DNA of 42,387 nucleotides from Lentisphaeria bacterium (GTDB taxonomy: Bacteria > Verrucomicrobiota > Lentisphaeria > Victivallales > Victivallaceae). The notes beneath the pieces were generated by a model. The model saw nothing but the letters and a program-made list of their open reading frames with translations. It did no database searches and had not been told where the DNA came from. The DNA lies in contig CAAGDG010000185.1 in NCBI GenBank assembly GCA_900768515.1, positions 1-42,387 on the forward strand, read 5' to 3'. The position numbers and the translations under genes were made by a program. How positions within the stretch are numbered: position 1 is the stretch's first letter; the number at the start of each line of letters is the position of its first letter. This document shows positions 1-8,103 of this stretch, piece by piece.

Positions 1-252
1 CGGTGAAAAGAAAGTAGGCAAAGAAAAGCCGAGTACTTGGGGGGGAGTTAGTCTCCCCCTCGTTTTTTCCCGGTGAAAAGAAAGTAGGCAAAGAAAAGCC
101 GAGTACTTGGGGGGAGAGTTAGTCTCCCCCCTCGTTTTTTCCCGGTGGAAAGAAAGTAGGCAAAGAAAAGCCGAGTACTTGGGGGGAGAGTTAGTCTCCC
201 CCCCTGTTTTTTCCGATGAAAAGAAAGCGGGCAAAGAGAAGCCGCGTACTTA
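1..252. repeat. Tandem ~71-bp direct repeats with embedded hairpins (3.5 copies)
   Basis: Units start at 1, 71, 143 and 214 and are 70, 72 and 71 bp long; the fourth degenerates after about 38 bp. Each full unit starts with cggtgaaaagaaagtaggca (cggtggaaag in the third) and ends with a G-run/C-run hairpin and a T-run. In units 2 and 3 the stem is a perfect GGGGGGAGA/TCTCCCCCC (109-117 with 123-131, and 181-189 with 195-203) around a GTTAG loop, followed by six T. Unit 1 has a slipped version (39-60). The T-runs lie on the plus strand, so the array would stop rightward transcripts. The stop codon of the leftward glycosyltransferase (250-252) lies inside the last partial unit. The copies abut with no spacers, so this is not a CRISPR array. 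Confidence 0.9.
109..140 (+). terminator. Terminator-like hairpin in repeat unit 2
   Basis: Perfect 9-bp stem (109-117/123-131), 5-nt loop, T6 at 135-140. It is oriented to terminate rightward transcription arriving from left of the window. The same structure recurs at 181-212 and, imperfectly, at 39-68. Confidence 0.6.
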
Positions 253-1302
253 GCTTTTCTTTTGTTGCCGGGTTTCCCGTTTTCGACGGGAAATCGCCAG
301 CTCATTCTTCAGGCGGGTGAATGGTTCGCAGAAGAACTCCCCCAGCATGACACCAGGGTTGCGACGCATGGCTTTGAGCTGCTCTATCAGGCAGAAACGG
401 TCACACTCCGAGGCACTCATCGGATTGCCGCTCAGAAAACGCTCCGCAACCTGACGAACCACCGGGAACGGAAGCCGGTAGGCGGGCTGATCATAAAAAC
501 GAACCAGATTGCATCCGCTCCCGTCCCGGAACCTTCCGGAATAATGATTGTAATCCGGATGGTGGCGCAATTTCCCGGTGATGATGATCCCGAATACTCC
601 GGTCGCATTGGCAATGTGTCCGAAACCGCTTTCCACTCCGACGAAAAGGTTCGCTCCGGCAATGATTCGCGCCGCCGTCTGGAGCCGGATCTTTCCGGTA
701 CGATCAATGTAGTGCGGCGAATCACAATGCAGAACCGGTTCCATCCCGATCTCCACCACATTGTATCCCGAGGAGAAAAAGAATTCCGCAAGGGCGTGCC
801 AGCGGCTCTTCGGCCACTGGCGGCTCCGCCCCCGGGAGGTGCAGTGGAAGACTGCGTAAGGAGAAGGCGGCAGGGAAACCGATTCCGTCGGATCGAAATA
901 AAACCGCGGCGTTTCATCCGGTACAGACAACCCCGCCGCTTTCGAAAATTGCTGCAGCAAACTTGGCGGTTCCTCCGCGTTGTTTCCTGTCATCTGTTTC
1001 TTTCGCGGCTGGCGGGGATCGCGGAAGTTGAATTCATAAGAGAGGGTGCCTTCCGGCAGTTTTTCTTTGCAGGCCAGATATTCTTCGGCATTTTTGACCG
1101 TCACCACCTCGTCAAGATAAGGGGCGTGCTCCAGCAGTTCGGCATATTCACCGCTGGTGTACCAGCGGAACCTTCTTTCCGGATGGCGTTCGTGCAGAAA
1201 CCGGAAGGCGGGTTCCATCGCCACAATGTCCCCCAGACGCCCGAGCTGGCAGACGGTAAGAAGCGGAGCGTCGGCGGAATGTGCTGTCGTTTTCGTTGTC
1301 AT
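250..1302 (-). CDS. Glycosyltransferase family 9 (heptosyltransferase-like)
   Basis: 350 residues, a normal length for ADP-heptose:LPS heptosyltransferase-type GT9 enzymes, which add sugars to the inner core of lipopolysaccharide at the cytoplasmic face. The N-terminal half has the GRLGDIV loop (residues 21-27). The C-terminal half has a RQWPKSRW segment (161-168) and the nucleotide-sugar signature GVESGFGHIANATG (222-235), the classic GT9 G-x-[DE]-S-G-x-x-H pattern. I chose ATG 1302 because an AGGA-type ribosome site precedes it and the domain begins 13 residues later. The open frame extends to 1557 but would then run into tRNA-Lys. The exact sugar donor cannot be told from sequence. Other LPS genes (kdsD, the lptE-like gene, lpxA) are in the same window. 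The stop codon lies inside the 71-bp repeat array. Confidence 0.85.
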   Translation of the reverse strand: MTTKTTAHSADAPLLTVCQLGRLGDIVAMEPAFRFLHERHPERRFRWYTSGEYAELLEHAPYLDEVVTVKNAEEYLACKEKLPEGTLSYEFNFRDPRQPRKKQMTGNNAEEPPSLLQQFSKAAGLSVPDETPRFYFDPTESVSLPPSPYAVFHCTSRGRSRQWPKSRWHALAEFFFSSGYNVVEIGMEPVLHCDSPHYIDRTGKIRLQTAARIIAGANLFVGVESGFGHIANATGVFGIIITGKLRHHPDYNHYSGRFRDGSGCNLVRFYDQPAYRLPFPVVRQVAERFLSGNPMSASECDRFCLIEQLKAMRRNPGVMLGEFFCEPFTRLKNELAISRRKRETRQQKKS

Positions 1303-1395
1303 CGCGATCGTCCTGTCTGAGTTTCCTGATGGTGAACCGCTACCCCGGGACACCCTCTTTGCCTGCTTGTTTTCCGATCTCGGGAAACGCTTTCT

Positions 1396-1401
1396 ACTAT
1401 A
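1396..1401 (-). promoter_or_regulatory. Possible -10 box for the GT9 gene
   Basis: TATAGT on the minus strand, about 95 bp upstream of ATG 1302, with only a poor -35 (TTTCCT, 16-bp spacer). The rest of 1303-1545 shows no gene. Confidence 0.3.
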
Positions 1402-1545
1402 GCATGATTGTCTGAAAAGGAAAGCCGGATTCCTGTGTGTTGTTCGGAAATGTTCCTCCTCTTTCACGGAAAACCCTGAACAACACAGCTCCCCTGCCGC
1501 CGATTCATACGCTGGATGGTCTCTCAGGAAGAAAAAACAAAAAAA

Positions 1546-1621
1546 TGGTGCGCTCACGGGGACTCGAACCCAGGACCCAGTGATTAAGAGTCACTTGCTC
1601 TACCAACTGAGCTATGAGCGC
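1546..1621 (-). tRNA. tRNA-Lys (CUU)
   Basis: 76 nt including an encoded CCA. Acceptor stem GCGCTCA/TGAGCGC with discriminator A. D arm GCTC...GAGC. Anticodon stem AGTGA/TCACT with loop CTCTTAA, giving anticodon CTT. T arm with GGTTCGAGTCC. A T-rich tract follows the CCA and may end transcription. A promoter-like pair lies just upstream (1640-1669). Confidence 0.97.
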
Positions 1622-1639
1622 ACGGAAACAAAACAGTGT

Positions 1640-1669
1640 ATAATATGGCATCGGATTCCAATTTTACAA
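1640..1669 (-). promoter_or_regulatory. Promoter of tRNA-Lys
   Basis: On the minus strand, TTGTAA (1664-1669), an 18-bp spacer and TATTAT (1640-1645), placing transcription start about 10-15 nt before the tRNA 5' end. Confidence 0.55.
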
Positions 1670-1739
1670 GTTGTGGAAAGAAAAAAAGGGAATTTCCTCT
1701 TTTTCCCGTTATTCTGCGGGGATTTTCCAGATGGGGCGA

Positions 1740-1768
1740 TTGGTTTTTTCCGTCAATCGGGTTATATT
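1740..1768 (+). promoter_or_regulatory. Promoter of the hisE-hisG cluster
   Basis: TTGGTT (1740-1745), 17-bp spacer, TATATT (1763-1768). It predicts a start near 1775 and a leader of about 47 nt before hisE. I see no attenuator hairpin or His-rich leader peptide in that leader. Confidence 0.6.
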
Positions 1769-1821
1769 ATCGAACGGAGTTGTTTTTGGGGATAGAATTT
1801 TATGCGGGATTTGATGACGAA

Positions 1822-2085
1822 ATGAAGACGTTTGAAGAACTTTTCCGGGAGTTGAAGACGAAAGCTGCCGCTGCTGATCCGAATTCCGGTACCGTTAAGG
1901 AGTTGAGCAAAGGCAAACATTTCATCGGCAAGAAAGTGGTCGAGGAGGCCGGCGAGGTCTGGATGGCCGCCGAGTACGAGGGGCGGGAAAAAACCGCGGA
2001 GGAGATCTCCCAGCTCTTTTATCACCTTCAGGTGATGATGATCGCCAATGATCTCGAACTGGAAGATGTATACAAGTATTTGTAA
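1822..2085 (+). CDS. hisE: Phosphoribosyl-ATP pyrophosphatase HisE
   Basis: 87 residues, full length for stand-alone HisE, which hydrolyses phosphoribosyl-ATP to phosphoribosyl-AMP (step 2 of histidine synthesis, cytoplasmic). It starts MKTFEELF and contains GKKVVEEAGEVWMAAEYE and EEISQLFYH. The ISQ segment replaces the more usual ETADLLYH of proteobacterial HisE; it is the pattern I recall from actinobacterial HisE, so I do not read it as an inactivating change. The frame is open upstream to 1636, but the family start is ATG 1822. The ribosome site is weak (ggga about 11 nt upstream). It is followed after 21 bp by hisG, so substrate-producing and substrate-consuming steps are paired. Confidence 0.92.
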   Translation: MKTFEELFRELKTKAAAADPNSGTVKELSKGKHFIGKKVVEEAGEVWMAAEYEGREKTAEEISQLFYHLQVMMIANDLELEDVYKYL

Positions 2086-2106
2086 AACAAACGGGATTTT
2101 TTCAAT

Positions 2107-2955
2107 ATGCTGAAAATTGCGATTCCAAACAAGGGGGCGCTTTCTGAAGATGCGGTTCGGCTGCTCAAGGAAGCCGGTTATCGTTGCATCCGCTATGGTC
2201 GGGAACTGACGGTATACGACCATGAAAATGAGATCGATTTCATCTTCCTGCGTCCCCGGGACATTGCTCTCTACGTCGGAAACGGCATCCTGGATCTCGG
2301 CATCACCGGCCGGGATCTCGAGATGGACAGCGGAGCCGAGGTAGAGGAACTCATGCCGCTCGAATTCGGGCGTTCCCGCTTTTGTTTCGCGGTTCCGAAA
2401 GGGTCCGGTCTGACGGTGGAGAAGCTCGGCGGGCTGCGGATCGCCACCTCCTATCCCGAACTGCTCCGGCAGAATCTGGTTCAGCGCAACCTCGACTGCC
2501 GGATTATCCGGCTCGATGGCGCGGTCGAGATTTCAATCCGTCTCGGGGTCGCCGACGCGATCGCCGATGTGGTGGAGTCCGGCGCCACCATGCGCGAGGC
2601 CGGGCTGGAGATCATCGGTGAACCGATGCTCCATTCTGAAGCGGTTCTGATCGGCCGTACCCAGGAGATTGCGGCCCGTCCGGAGGTCCGCCGCCTGATC
2701 GCCCGTCTCCGTGGAATTATTGTCGCCGGTTCCTATGCGATGATCGAATACGACATTCCGCGCACTGCGCTGGAGCAGGCGTGCCGGATCACGCCCGGAA
2801 TTGAATCTCCGACAGTTTCTCCGCTTTCGAATTCCGACTGGGTCGCGGTCAAGGCGATGGTGTCGCGCCGCGAGTGCAATCGGATCATGGATGAACTTTA
2901 CGAAATCGGCGCGCGCGGAATCATTGTCGCGGATATTCGCTCCTGCCGGTTGTGA
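2107..2955 (+). CDS. hisG: ATP phosphoribosyltransferase HisG, long form
   Basis: 282 residues. It catalyses the first committed step of histidine biosynthesis, ATP + PRPP to phosphoribosyl-ATP. It opens with MLKIAIPNKGALSEDA (the family's typical IPKGR/NKG start), has the LGITGRD segment, and the PRPP-loop-like AIADVVESGATMREAGLE stretch. The length and the C-terminal ACT-like part (SPTVSPLSNSDWVAVKAMV... ARGIIVADI) identify the long, histidine-inhibited form that needs no HisZ. It lies directly after hisE, the order known from actinobacteria. No other his genes are in the window. Confidence 0.95.
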   Translation: MLKIAIPNKGALSEDAVRLLKEAGYRCIRYGRELTVYDHENEIDFIFLRPRDIALYVGNGILDLGITGRDLEMDSGAEVEELMPLEFGRSRFCFAVPKGSGLTVEKLGGLRIATSYPELLRQNLVQRNLDCRIIRLDGAVEISIRLGVADAIADVVESGATMREAGLEIIGEPMLHSEAVLIGRTQEIAARPEVRRLIARLRGIIVAGSYAMIEYDIPRTALEQACRITPGIESPTVSPLSNSDWVAVKAMVSRRECNRIMDELYEIGARGIIVADIRSCRL

Positions 2956-2981
2956 CGACGGTTTCTAACGAGGATGGATGA

Positions 2982-3962
2982 ATGAAACATTCCAAGGTGC
3001 TGGATCGGGCGCGGGAGGTGTTCGACGTTGAGATCGAAGGACTTCATGCGCTGCGGAATCATTTGAACAGCTCCTTTGAAGAGCTGACCTCCGATTGTGC
3101 CCGGGCTCTGGACGCCGGCGGGAAACTGGTCTTTACCGGTATCGGAAAAAGCGGTTATATCGGCAAGAAGATCGCGGCTACGCTTTCGAGCGTCGGTTCG
3201 ACTTCGATTTTCATGCACCCGGTCGAGGCGCGCCACGGCGACCTCGGGGTGCTTCAGAAGAACGACCTGCTGATCGCTCTTTCCTACTCCGGCGAGACCG
3301 AGGAGCTGCTCGCGGTGCTGACTCCGGCCAAGCGGCTTGGCGTACGGCTGGCGTCGATCACCGCCTCGAAGGAGTCCACGCTCGGCAAGATGAGCGATCT
3401 GGTGGTGGAAATGCCGGTCCCGCGGGAGGCGTGTCCCTTCAATCTGGCGCCGACGACGACCACCACCGCGCTTCTGGCGCTCGGCGACGCGCTCGCAATG
3501 GTGCTCCTGGATCTGCGGGGATTCACCAAAGTTGATTACGGCCGGTTGCATCCGGGCGGGGCGATCGGGCGGATGGTGACGCTGCGGGCCTCCGATATCA
3601 TGCGGGATCTGGAACATACCGCCACGGTTTCGCCTTCCGACCGGGTCCGCGATGCGATCATCAGGATGAGCCATTCCCGCTGCGGTTCGGCGATCGTGGT
3701 GGACGCGGAGGGGAAATTGCTCGGAATTTTCACCGACGGCGACTTCCGGCGCTGGGCGGAGAAGGATCTTTCCGTCCTTGAGCGGACGATGCGGGAGGTG
3801 ATGACGCCCGGACCGGTTGCGGTGCGGGCCGATCAGATGGCGGTCGAAGTTCTCCGGGTGCTGGAAAGCCGCCATATTGACGATATCGTGGTGACCGATA
3901 ACGAGAACCGGGTGCGGGGCTTCATCGACGTGCAGGACCTGCCCGGATTGAAACTGATGTAA
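2982..3962 (+). CDS. kdsD: Arabinose-5-phosphate isomerase KdsD/KpsF
   Basis: 326 residues, the standard length. It converts ribulose-5-phosphate to arabinose-5-phosphate, the first step toward the LPS sugar Kdo. An N-terminal SIS domain (about 35-180) carries TGIGKSGYIGKK (52-63), HPVEARHGDLG (79-89) and SYSGETEE (101-108). HPGGAIGR links to two CBS domains (about 205-326). A gaggatgg ribosome site precedes ATG 2982, and hisG ends 26 bp upstream. The downstream TPR and LptE-like genes support a role in envelope biogenesis. Confidence 0.95.
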   Translation: MKHSKVLDRAREVFDVEIEGLHALRNHLNSSFEELTSDCARALDAGGKLVFTGIGKSGYIGKKIAATLSSVGSTSIFMHPVEARHGDLGVLQKNDLLIALSYSGETEELLAVLTPAKRLGVRLASITASKESTLGKMSDLVVEMPVPREACPFNLAPTTTTTALLALGDALAMVLLDLRGFTKVDYGRLHPGGAIGRMVTLRASDIMRDLEHTATVSPSDRVRDAIIRMSHSRCGSAIVVDAEGKLLGIFTDGDFRRWAEKDLSVLERTMREVMTPGPVAVRADQMAVEVLRVLESRHIDDIVVTDNENRVRGFIDVQDLPGLKLM

Positions 3963-3987
3963 TTCTCATCGGGAAGAGAGGGTGTGC

Positions 3988-5067
3988 ATGACCAGTCTTC
4001 GACTCCTTGCCGTTGCCGCAGTCGGGGTGATCTCCGTGCTGCTCCAGGCGGACGACGCCACAGCCGTCCAGGTTTATCAGCAGGGGCGCGAAGCCTACGG
4101 CGCCGGGGATTACCGCACGGCCGCCTCTCATTTCGAAGAGGCGGAGATCGAGGCGGACTCCCCGGTAATCAAGGCCAATTCGCTGCGGGCGCAGATCGCT
4201 GCCTACCAGATGTGTGAAATGCCCTATTCGGAGTTTGAGCGGATCGAGCGGCTGTTGAACGATTTTCCGGAATTCGCGGATTTCGGGACATTGGTCCGCC
4301 GCGAATTTGAGCTGGGGGACGCCTATTATCTGGGGCAGCGGGAACCGGCTTACTGGTCGTTGCGCTGGATTCCATGGCTGGTCGGCGGCGACAAGAGCAT
4401 TGAAATTTACAACAAGGCGTTGAAGCGGGCGCCTTTTGCCGCCGAAGCTCCTGGGGTCCGGCTGCGGCTCGCCTATCTTTACAGTTGCGACGGCAAGGTC
4501 AGGGAATCGAATGAAGAACTGCGGGTGATCATTCGTGATTTCCCCCGGTCGCCGGAGTGCAAATATGCGTATCTGGCGCTCGGAACCGGTCTGTTCGAAC
4601 TGGCGAAACGGGGCGACGGCGACTCCCGTTACAACCGGGAGGCGTACGACGTGTTTCAGGAGTTTCTGAAGCGTTATCCGGATGCCTCCGAGACCGAGTG
4701 GGTCCGGACCCATCTGGCACAGTTGCGCGACATTCAGGCGCAGCGGCTTTATGATATTGCGAAGTTCTACGAAGATTCCGGCCGGAAACAGGCGTCGGAA
4801 CGTTATCTCGCGCAGGTCCTCAAGGAGTATCCGGATACCGAGGCGGCAGCGGAGTCGGAACGGAAGCTGGTCGAGCTGGACAAAAGTTTCGTCCCGGACG
4901 ATTTCCGGCCCGATCCCGAGGCCAGAATTCCGGCGTATTCCGCGTATCCGTTGCCGAAGGAGGCGGAGAAGCTGCTGATTCTTCCCTCCGCGGAAAACCG
5001 GAAGTTTCTGCTTCCGGTTTATGAACTTGAACTGAATCGCGCTCCGGAGCAGGAGGTGAAAAAATGA
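3988..5067 (+). CDS. Exported tetratricopeptide-repeat protein
   Basis: 359 residues. A signal peptide (MTSLRLLAVAAVGVISVLL, cleavage near ADDATA) is followed by helical TPR-like repeats with recurring A-x-G-x-Y/F-x-x-A, Y-P-D and F-P-x-S elements (for example KRYPDASETEW and KEYPDTEAAAESE), as in BamD/YbgF-type periplasmic proteins. There is no lipobox cysteine, so it is probably periplasmic. ATG 3988 has a gagaggg ribosome site at the right distance; GTG 3982 is an in-frame alternative. Its last codons overlap the next gene by 4 nt (ATGA), which argues for joint translation with the LptE-like lipoprotein. A scaffold role in outer-membrane assembly is an inference. Confidence 0.8.
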   Translation: MTSLRLLAVAAVGVISVLLQADDATAVQVYQQGREAYGAGDYRTAASHFEEAEIEADSPVIKANSLRAQIAAYQMCEMPYSEFERIERLLNDFPEFADFGTLVRREFELGDAYYLGQREPAYWSLRWIPWLVGGDKSIEIYNKALKRAPFAAEAPGVRLRLAYLYSCDGKVRESNEELRVIIRDFPRSPECKYAYLALGTGLFELAKRGDGDSRYNREAYDVFQEFLKRYPDASETEWVRTHLAQLRDIQAQRLYDIAKFYEDSGRKQASERYLAQVLKEYPDTEAAAESERKLVELDKSFVPDDFRPDPEARIPAYSAYPLPKEAEKLLILPSAENRKFLLPVYELELNRAPEQEVKK

Positions 5068-5582
5068 AGCGTTTCGGATTCTGGATTTTGTTGGCTTTTC
5101 CGCTGCTTCTGCTGCCCGGTTGCGGCTATCAGGTCGGAAGTTTGATGCACCCGCAGATCAAAACCGTTGCGATCGCGCCGGTGGTCAACGAGACGGTCCA
5201 TTACAATCTGTCGGCGGATGTCCGCAGCCTCCTGGCCGAACGGTTCATGACCGACGGTTCGCTGAAGGTGGTCGATATGAGCGAGGCGGACTGTATTGTC
5301 TACGCGCGGATTCTCAGTGTCAAATTTTCCGAAGTCTCCTGGACTTCACGGGAAGAGCGGGACGATCTGATTGTGCCGAATCAGTGGAAGGCCGATCTGA
5401 TGATCGAATACTCCGTGATTCTTCCGGGCAGGGGGACGCCGCTGCTCGGCAACCGTACGACCTCCGGGAGCGCTGAGTTTGAAACCGGGCCGGATATGGA
5501 GATCGGGCGCAGTTACGGTATCCGGCAGGCCGCCTACGCCGCGGCCAAAAACGTGGTTTCCGGCGTAACCGAGGGTTGGTGA
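5064..5582 (+). CDS. lptE: LptE-like outer-membrane lipoprotein
   Basis: 172 residues. It has a lipoprotein signal peptide with lipobox LLPGC-GYQ near residue 20. The mature part begins GYQVGSLMHPQIKTVAIAPV and includes an SADVRSLLAERFMTDG segment, typical of the LptE/LPS-assembly family that plugs the LptD translocon. The start overlaps the TPR gene stop (ATGA). Proximity to kdsD supports LPS transport. Sequence conservation in LptE is low, so the symbol is tentative; the lipoprotein call is firm. Confidence 0.78.
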   Translation: MKRFGFWILLAFPLLLLPGCGYQVGSLMHPQIKTVAIAPVVNETVHYNLSADVRSLLAERFMTDGSLKVVDMSEADCIVYARILSVKFSEVSWTSREERDDLIVPNQWKADLMIEYSVILPGRGTPLLGNRTTSGSAEFETGPDMEIGRSYGIRQAAYAAAKNVVSGVTEGW

Positions 5583-5621
5583 GGCGCGCCTCCGGGGGCC
5601 GCGGAGGAGGGGCCGGCGGAT

Positions 5622-6932
5622 ATGCTGATCAGTTTCGTCAAGAAGGGACAGTCGCTGTTCATCCTCTCCTTCACGCTCTGGATTGCGGCGGGGATGCTTC
5701 TGCTGAAGATTCCGGCCGCCTACCACGCCGGGGTGCTGAGCTGGAACGACGCGCTTTTCATTGCAACCAGTTCGGTCTGCGTGAACGGGTTGACCGTGGT
5801 GAAGGTTTCCGACTTCACGCTGCTCGGGCAGTTGATCATTCTGGGGCTGGTGCAGCTGGGCGGGATCGGCTTCATGACGCTGAGCGCATCGATTCTTCTG
5901 ATGCTCGGCCGCGGCCTCTCCTTCAGCAACACGCTGCTGATCTCCAATCTGAGCGACAACTTCTCTCTGCGCGGCACCGAGGGGTTGACCCGGACTGTGA
6001 TTCACTATACGCTGGTCAGCGAGGGGATCGGACTGCTGTTCCTGGTGCCGGGATTTCTGCTGAGCGGTTACGGCGTCTGGCAGTCGCTCTGGTACGGGGT
6101 GTTTCATGCAATCACCGGATTCTGCAACGCCGGATTGAGTCCGTTTGACGACAGCCTGATCGGACAGTCCCGGCTGACCCAGTTCGGCGTCGCCTGCATG
6201 ATCGTGCTCGGCGGACTCGGCGTCTACGTGATTTACGACCTGCTCCAGGTGATGAGAAAGCGGCAGATGAGGCTTCGGGTTCACTCCAAGGTGGTGCTGC
6301 TGACCTCTGCGATTCTGATTGTGAGCGGTGCGGTGTTTCTGTGGCTGCTCGGCACGGTGCGGGGAGGCGCCGGGACGCTCGGCTGGTTTGACGCATTCTT
6401 TCTGTCGATCACTTCCCGGACCGCCGGTTTTACGACGGTGGGGCTTGACGTGCTGCCGCCGGCGAGCATCACCATGGTGATCGTCTGGATGTTGATCGGC
6501 GCTTCGCCCGGTTCGACCGGCGGCGGCATCAAAACCAGTACGGTGGCGGTGGCGGTGGCGGCGATCATCAACACGTTTCAGGGGAATCGGGATGTGCTGG
6601 TGTTCCGGCGCAGGATTCCGAATGCGAATGTGCTGCGGGCATTCACGATCATCGTGCTCTTTGTCCTGCTCGCCTGCGCCGGAGCGATTGTGATCCAGCT
6701 TCTGACCCGGAAGGCGACGATGATGGAGTGTTTTTTTGAGGCGGTTTCCGCGATCGGAACGACCGGGTTGACCATTGGCGGGACCGGGAAGCTGACCGAG
6801 GCCGGAAAGTTGTTTTTATCGTTGTTCATGTTCATGGGGCGGATCGGCCCCTTCACCATCATGCTGTTTCTGATGGGACGCGAAAAGCGGGCGCACCTGA
6901 GGTATCCCGAAGAGCGGGTCATCATCAGTTGA
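5622..6932 (+). CDS. ktrB: Potassium uptake channel subunit KtrB/TrkH family
   Basis: 436 residues, polytopic inner-membrane protein of the SKT superfamily. All four pore-loop filters are visible with their central glycine: SVCVNGLTV (about 51-59), GFCNAGLS, SRTAGFTTVG and AIGTTGLTIGG. SPGSTGGGIKT in the intramembrane-loop region is also characteristic. The short N-terminus (no extra TrkH helices) and the KtrA-type gene 18 bp downstream favour KtrB over TrkH. A ggagggg ribosome site precedes ATG 5622. The 40-bp gap after the lptE-like gene contains a small CCTCC/GGAGG inverted repeat. Confidence 0.93.
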   Translation: MLISFVKKGQSLFILSFTLWIAAGMLLLKIPAAYHAGVLSWNDALFIATSSVCVNGLTVVKVSDFTLLGQLIILGLVQLGGIGFMTLSASILLMLGRGLSFSNTLLISNLSDNFSLRGTEGLTRTVIHYTLVSEGIGLLFLVPGFLLSGYGVWQSLWYGVFHAITGFCNAGLSPFDDSLIGQSRLTQFGVACMIVLGGLGVYVIYDLLQVMRKRQMRLRVHSKVVLLTSAILIVSGAVFLWLLGTVRGGAGTLGWFDAFFLSITSRTAGFTTVGLDVLPPASITMVIVWMLIGASPGSTGGGIKTSTVAVAVAAIINTFQGNRDVLVFRRRIPNANVLRAFTIIVLFVLLACAGAIVIQLLTRKATMMECFFEAVSAIGTTGLTIGGTGKLTEAGKLFLSLFMFMGRIGPFTIMLFLMGREKRAHLRYPEERVIIS

Positions 6933-6950
6933 AACGGGGAGAGGTCCGGG

Positions 6951-7607
6951 ATGAGGAAGAATCATTATGCGGTTTTCGGGATGGGGTCGTTCGGCGCGAA
7001 GCTGGCCGTGGAGCTGAGCCGGGCCGGAAACACCGTGCTGATCGTGGATGTCGACCGCCAGCGGGTGGACGACCTGCGTGACAAGGTGACTGAGGCGGTG
7101 ATTGCCGATGTCAGCAACGAGGAGGTGATCCGCGAGCTCGGGGTTTCCAAGTTCGACGCGGTGATTCTCGGAATGAGTTCTCATTTTGAGGATCAGGTGC
7201 TGGCGTTGACGCTGCTCAAGCAGGAGGGGGCCCGACGGGTGATCGCCAAGGCGACCACCGCGATTCAGGAGCGGATCCTCTTCCGGCTCGGCGCCGACGA
7301 GGTGATTCAGCCGGAGCAGGATGTGGCGGAGCGGCTGGCTCGCCGGCTGACGCTCGACAACATCTCCGATTTGTTTGATTTTAAAGGCTCCGCGATTGCG
7401 GAGGTGCGGGTTCCGGAACATCTGGCGGGCCGGTCGCTGCGCCAGCTGGACCTGCGCAACCGTTACAATGTGACGGTGCTGTTGATCGGCAAGCCCGGCG
7501 GCGATGCGGAGACCATCTCCGATCCGGACGAGGTGCTTGAAGCGGGAGATCAGCTGACGGTATTCGGCAGCGAGAAATCCATATTGGAACTTTTCAGGGA
7601 GAAATGA
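6951..7607 (+). CDS. ktrA: Potassium uptake regulatory subunit KtrA/TrkA
   Basis: 218 residues, full length for a single-RCK KtrA. The N-terminal Rossmann RCK_N domain starts YAVFGMGSFGAKLA (GxGxxG) with the acidic end of strand 2 (VDVDRQRVD), so it binds nucleotide. An RCK_C domain occupies about 140-218 (AEVRVPEHLAGRSLRQLDLR). It gates the KtrB pore from the cytoplasm. The stop overlaps the next start by 4 nt (ATGA at 7604). Confidence 0.94.
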   Translation: MRKNHYAVFGMGSFGAKLAVELSRAGNTVLIVDVDRQRVDDLRDKVTEAVIADVSNEEVIRELGVSKFDAVILGMSSHFEDQVLALTLLKQEGARRVIAKATTAIQERILFRLGADEVIQPEQDVAERLARRLTLDNISDLFDFKGSAIAEVRVPEHLAGRSLRQLDLRNRYNVTVLLIGKPGGDAETISDPDEVLEAGDQLTVFGSEKSILELFREK

Positions 7608-8044
7608 AAATGGCGGAATGTATTTTCTGTAAGATCATCGCCGGAGAGATCCCGTCGGTGAAAGTCTACGAGGATGAACTGGTTTACGCATTTCTGGACA
7701 TCGGCCCGATCAATCCGGGACACGTCCTGGTGATTCCGAAGGAGCACCACGAGTCGAGCGCGACGATTCCGGAGGAGACCGCCGGCCGGATGTTCCGGGT
7801 CGGCTCCCGGATCGGAGTGGCGCTCCGGCGCGAATTCGACTGGGACGCCTTCAATCTGCACCTCGCCGACGGCACCGCCGCCGGTCAGGTGGTCATGCAC
7901 GCTCATCTGCATGTGATTCCGCGTGGAGTCGAAGACGGATTCCACTGGAACTGGCGGCAGCTTCGGTACGCTGACGGCGAGATGGAAAAAGTGCGCGACG
8001 GCATCGTCAAGCGGCTGAATCTCGCCCCCGAACCGCGTTCGTAA
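7604..8044 (+). CDS. HIT-family nucleotide hydrolase
   Basis: 146 residues. It has CIFCKIIAGEIPSVKVYEDE at the N-terminus and the histidine triad HAHLHVIPR preceded by AAGQVVM, the hallmark of HinT-like purine nucleotide phosphoramidase/diadenosine polyphosphate hydrolases. It is some 30 residues longer than HinT because of a charged C-terminal tail (YADGEMEKVRDGIVKRL). The start is ATG 7604, coupled to ktrA; ATG 7610 is an equally plausible in-frame start. The reason for its place after a potassium transporter is unclear. Confidence 0.9.
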   Translation: MKMAECIFCKIIAGEIPSVKVYEDELVYAFLDIGPINPGHVLVIPKEHHESSATIPEETAGRMFRVGSRIGVALRREFDWDAFNLHLADGTAAGQVVMHAHLHVIPRGVEDGFHWNWRQLRYADGEMEKVRDGIVKRLNLAPEPRS

Positions 8045-8103
8045 CTCCGGGTTGAGATCTTCCCGGAACCGTCAGAAATTCGGAAAATCGAGGAGAAGAG
8101 AGA

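Noticed and set aside
1..252. CRISPR array
   Set aside because: Repeats are contiguous, about 71 bp long, with no unique spacers and no cas genes in the window.
1303..1557. N-terminal extension of the GT9 gene
   Set aside because: It would add 85 residues without GT9 similarity and reach into tRNA-Lys. ATG 1302 has a ribosome site.
1990..2030. Loss of a metal-binding Asp in HisE (Gln in EEISQ)
   Set aside because: First read as an inactivating change, but this wording is standard in actinobacterial-type HisE, so it marks a subtype.
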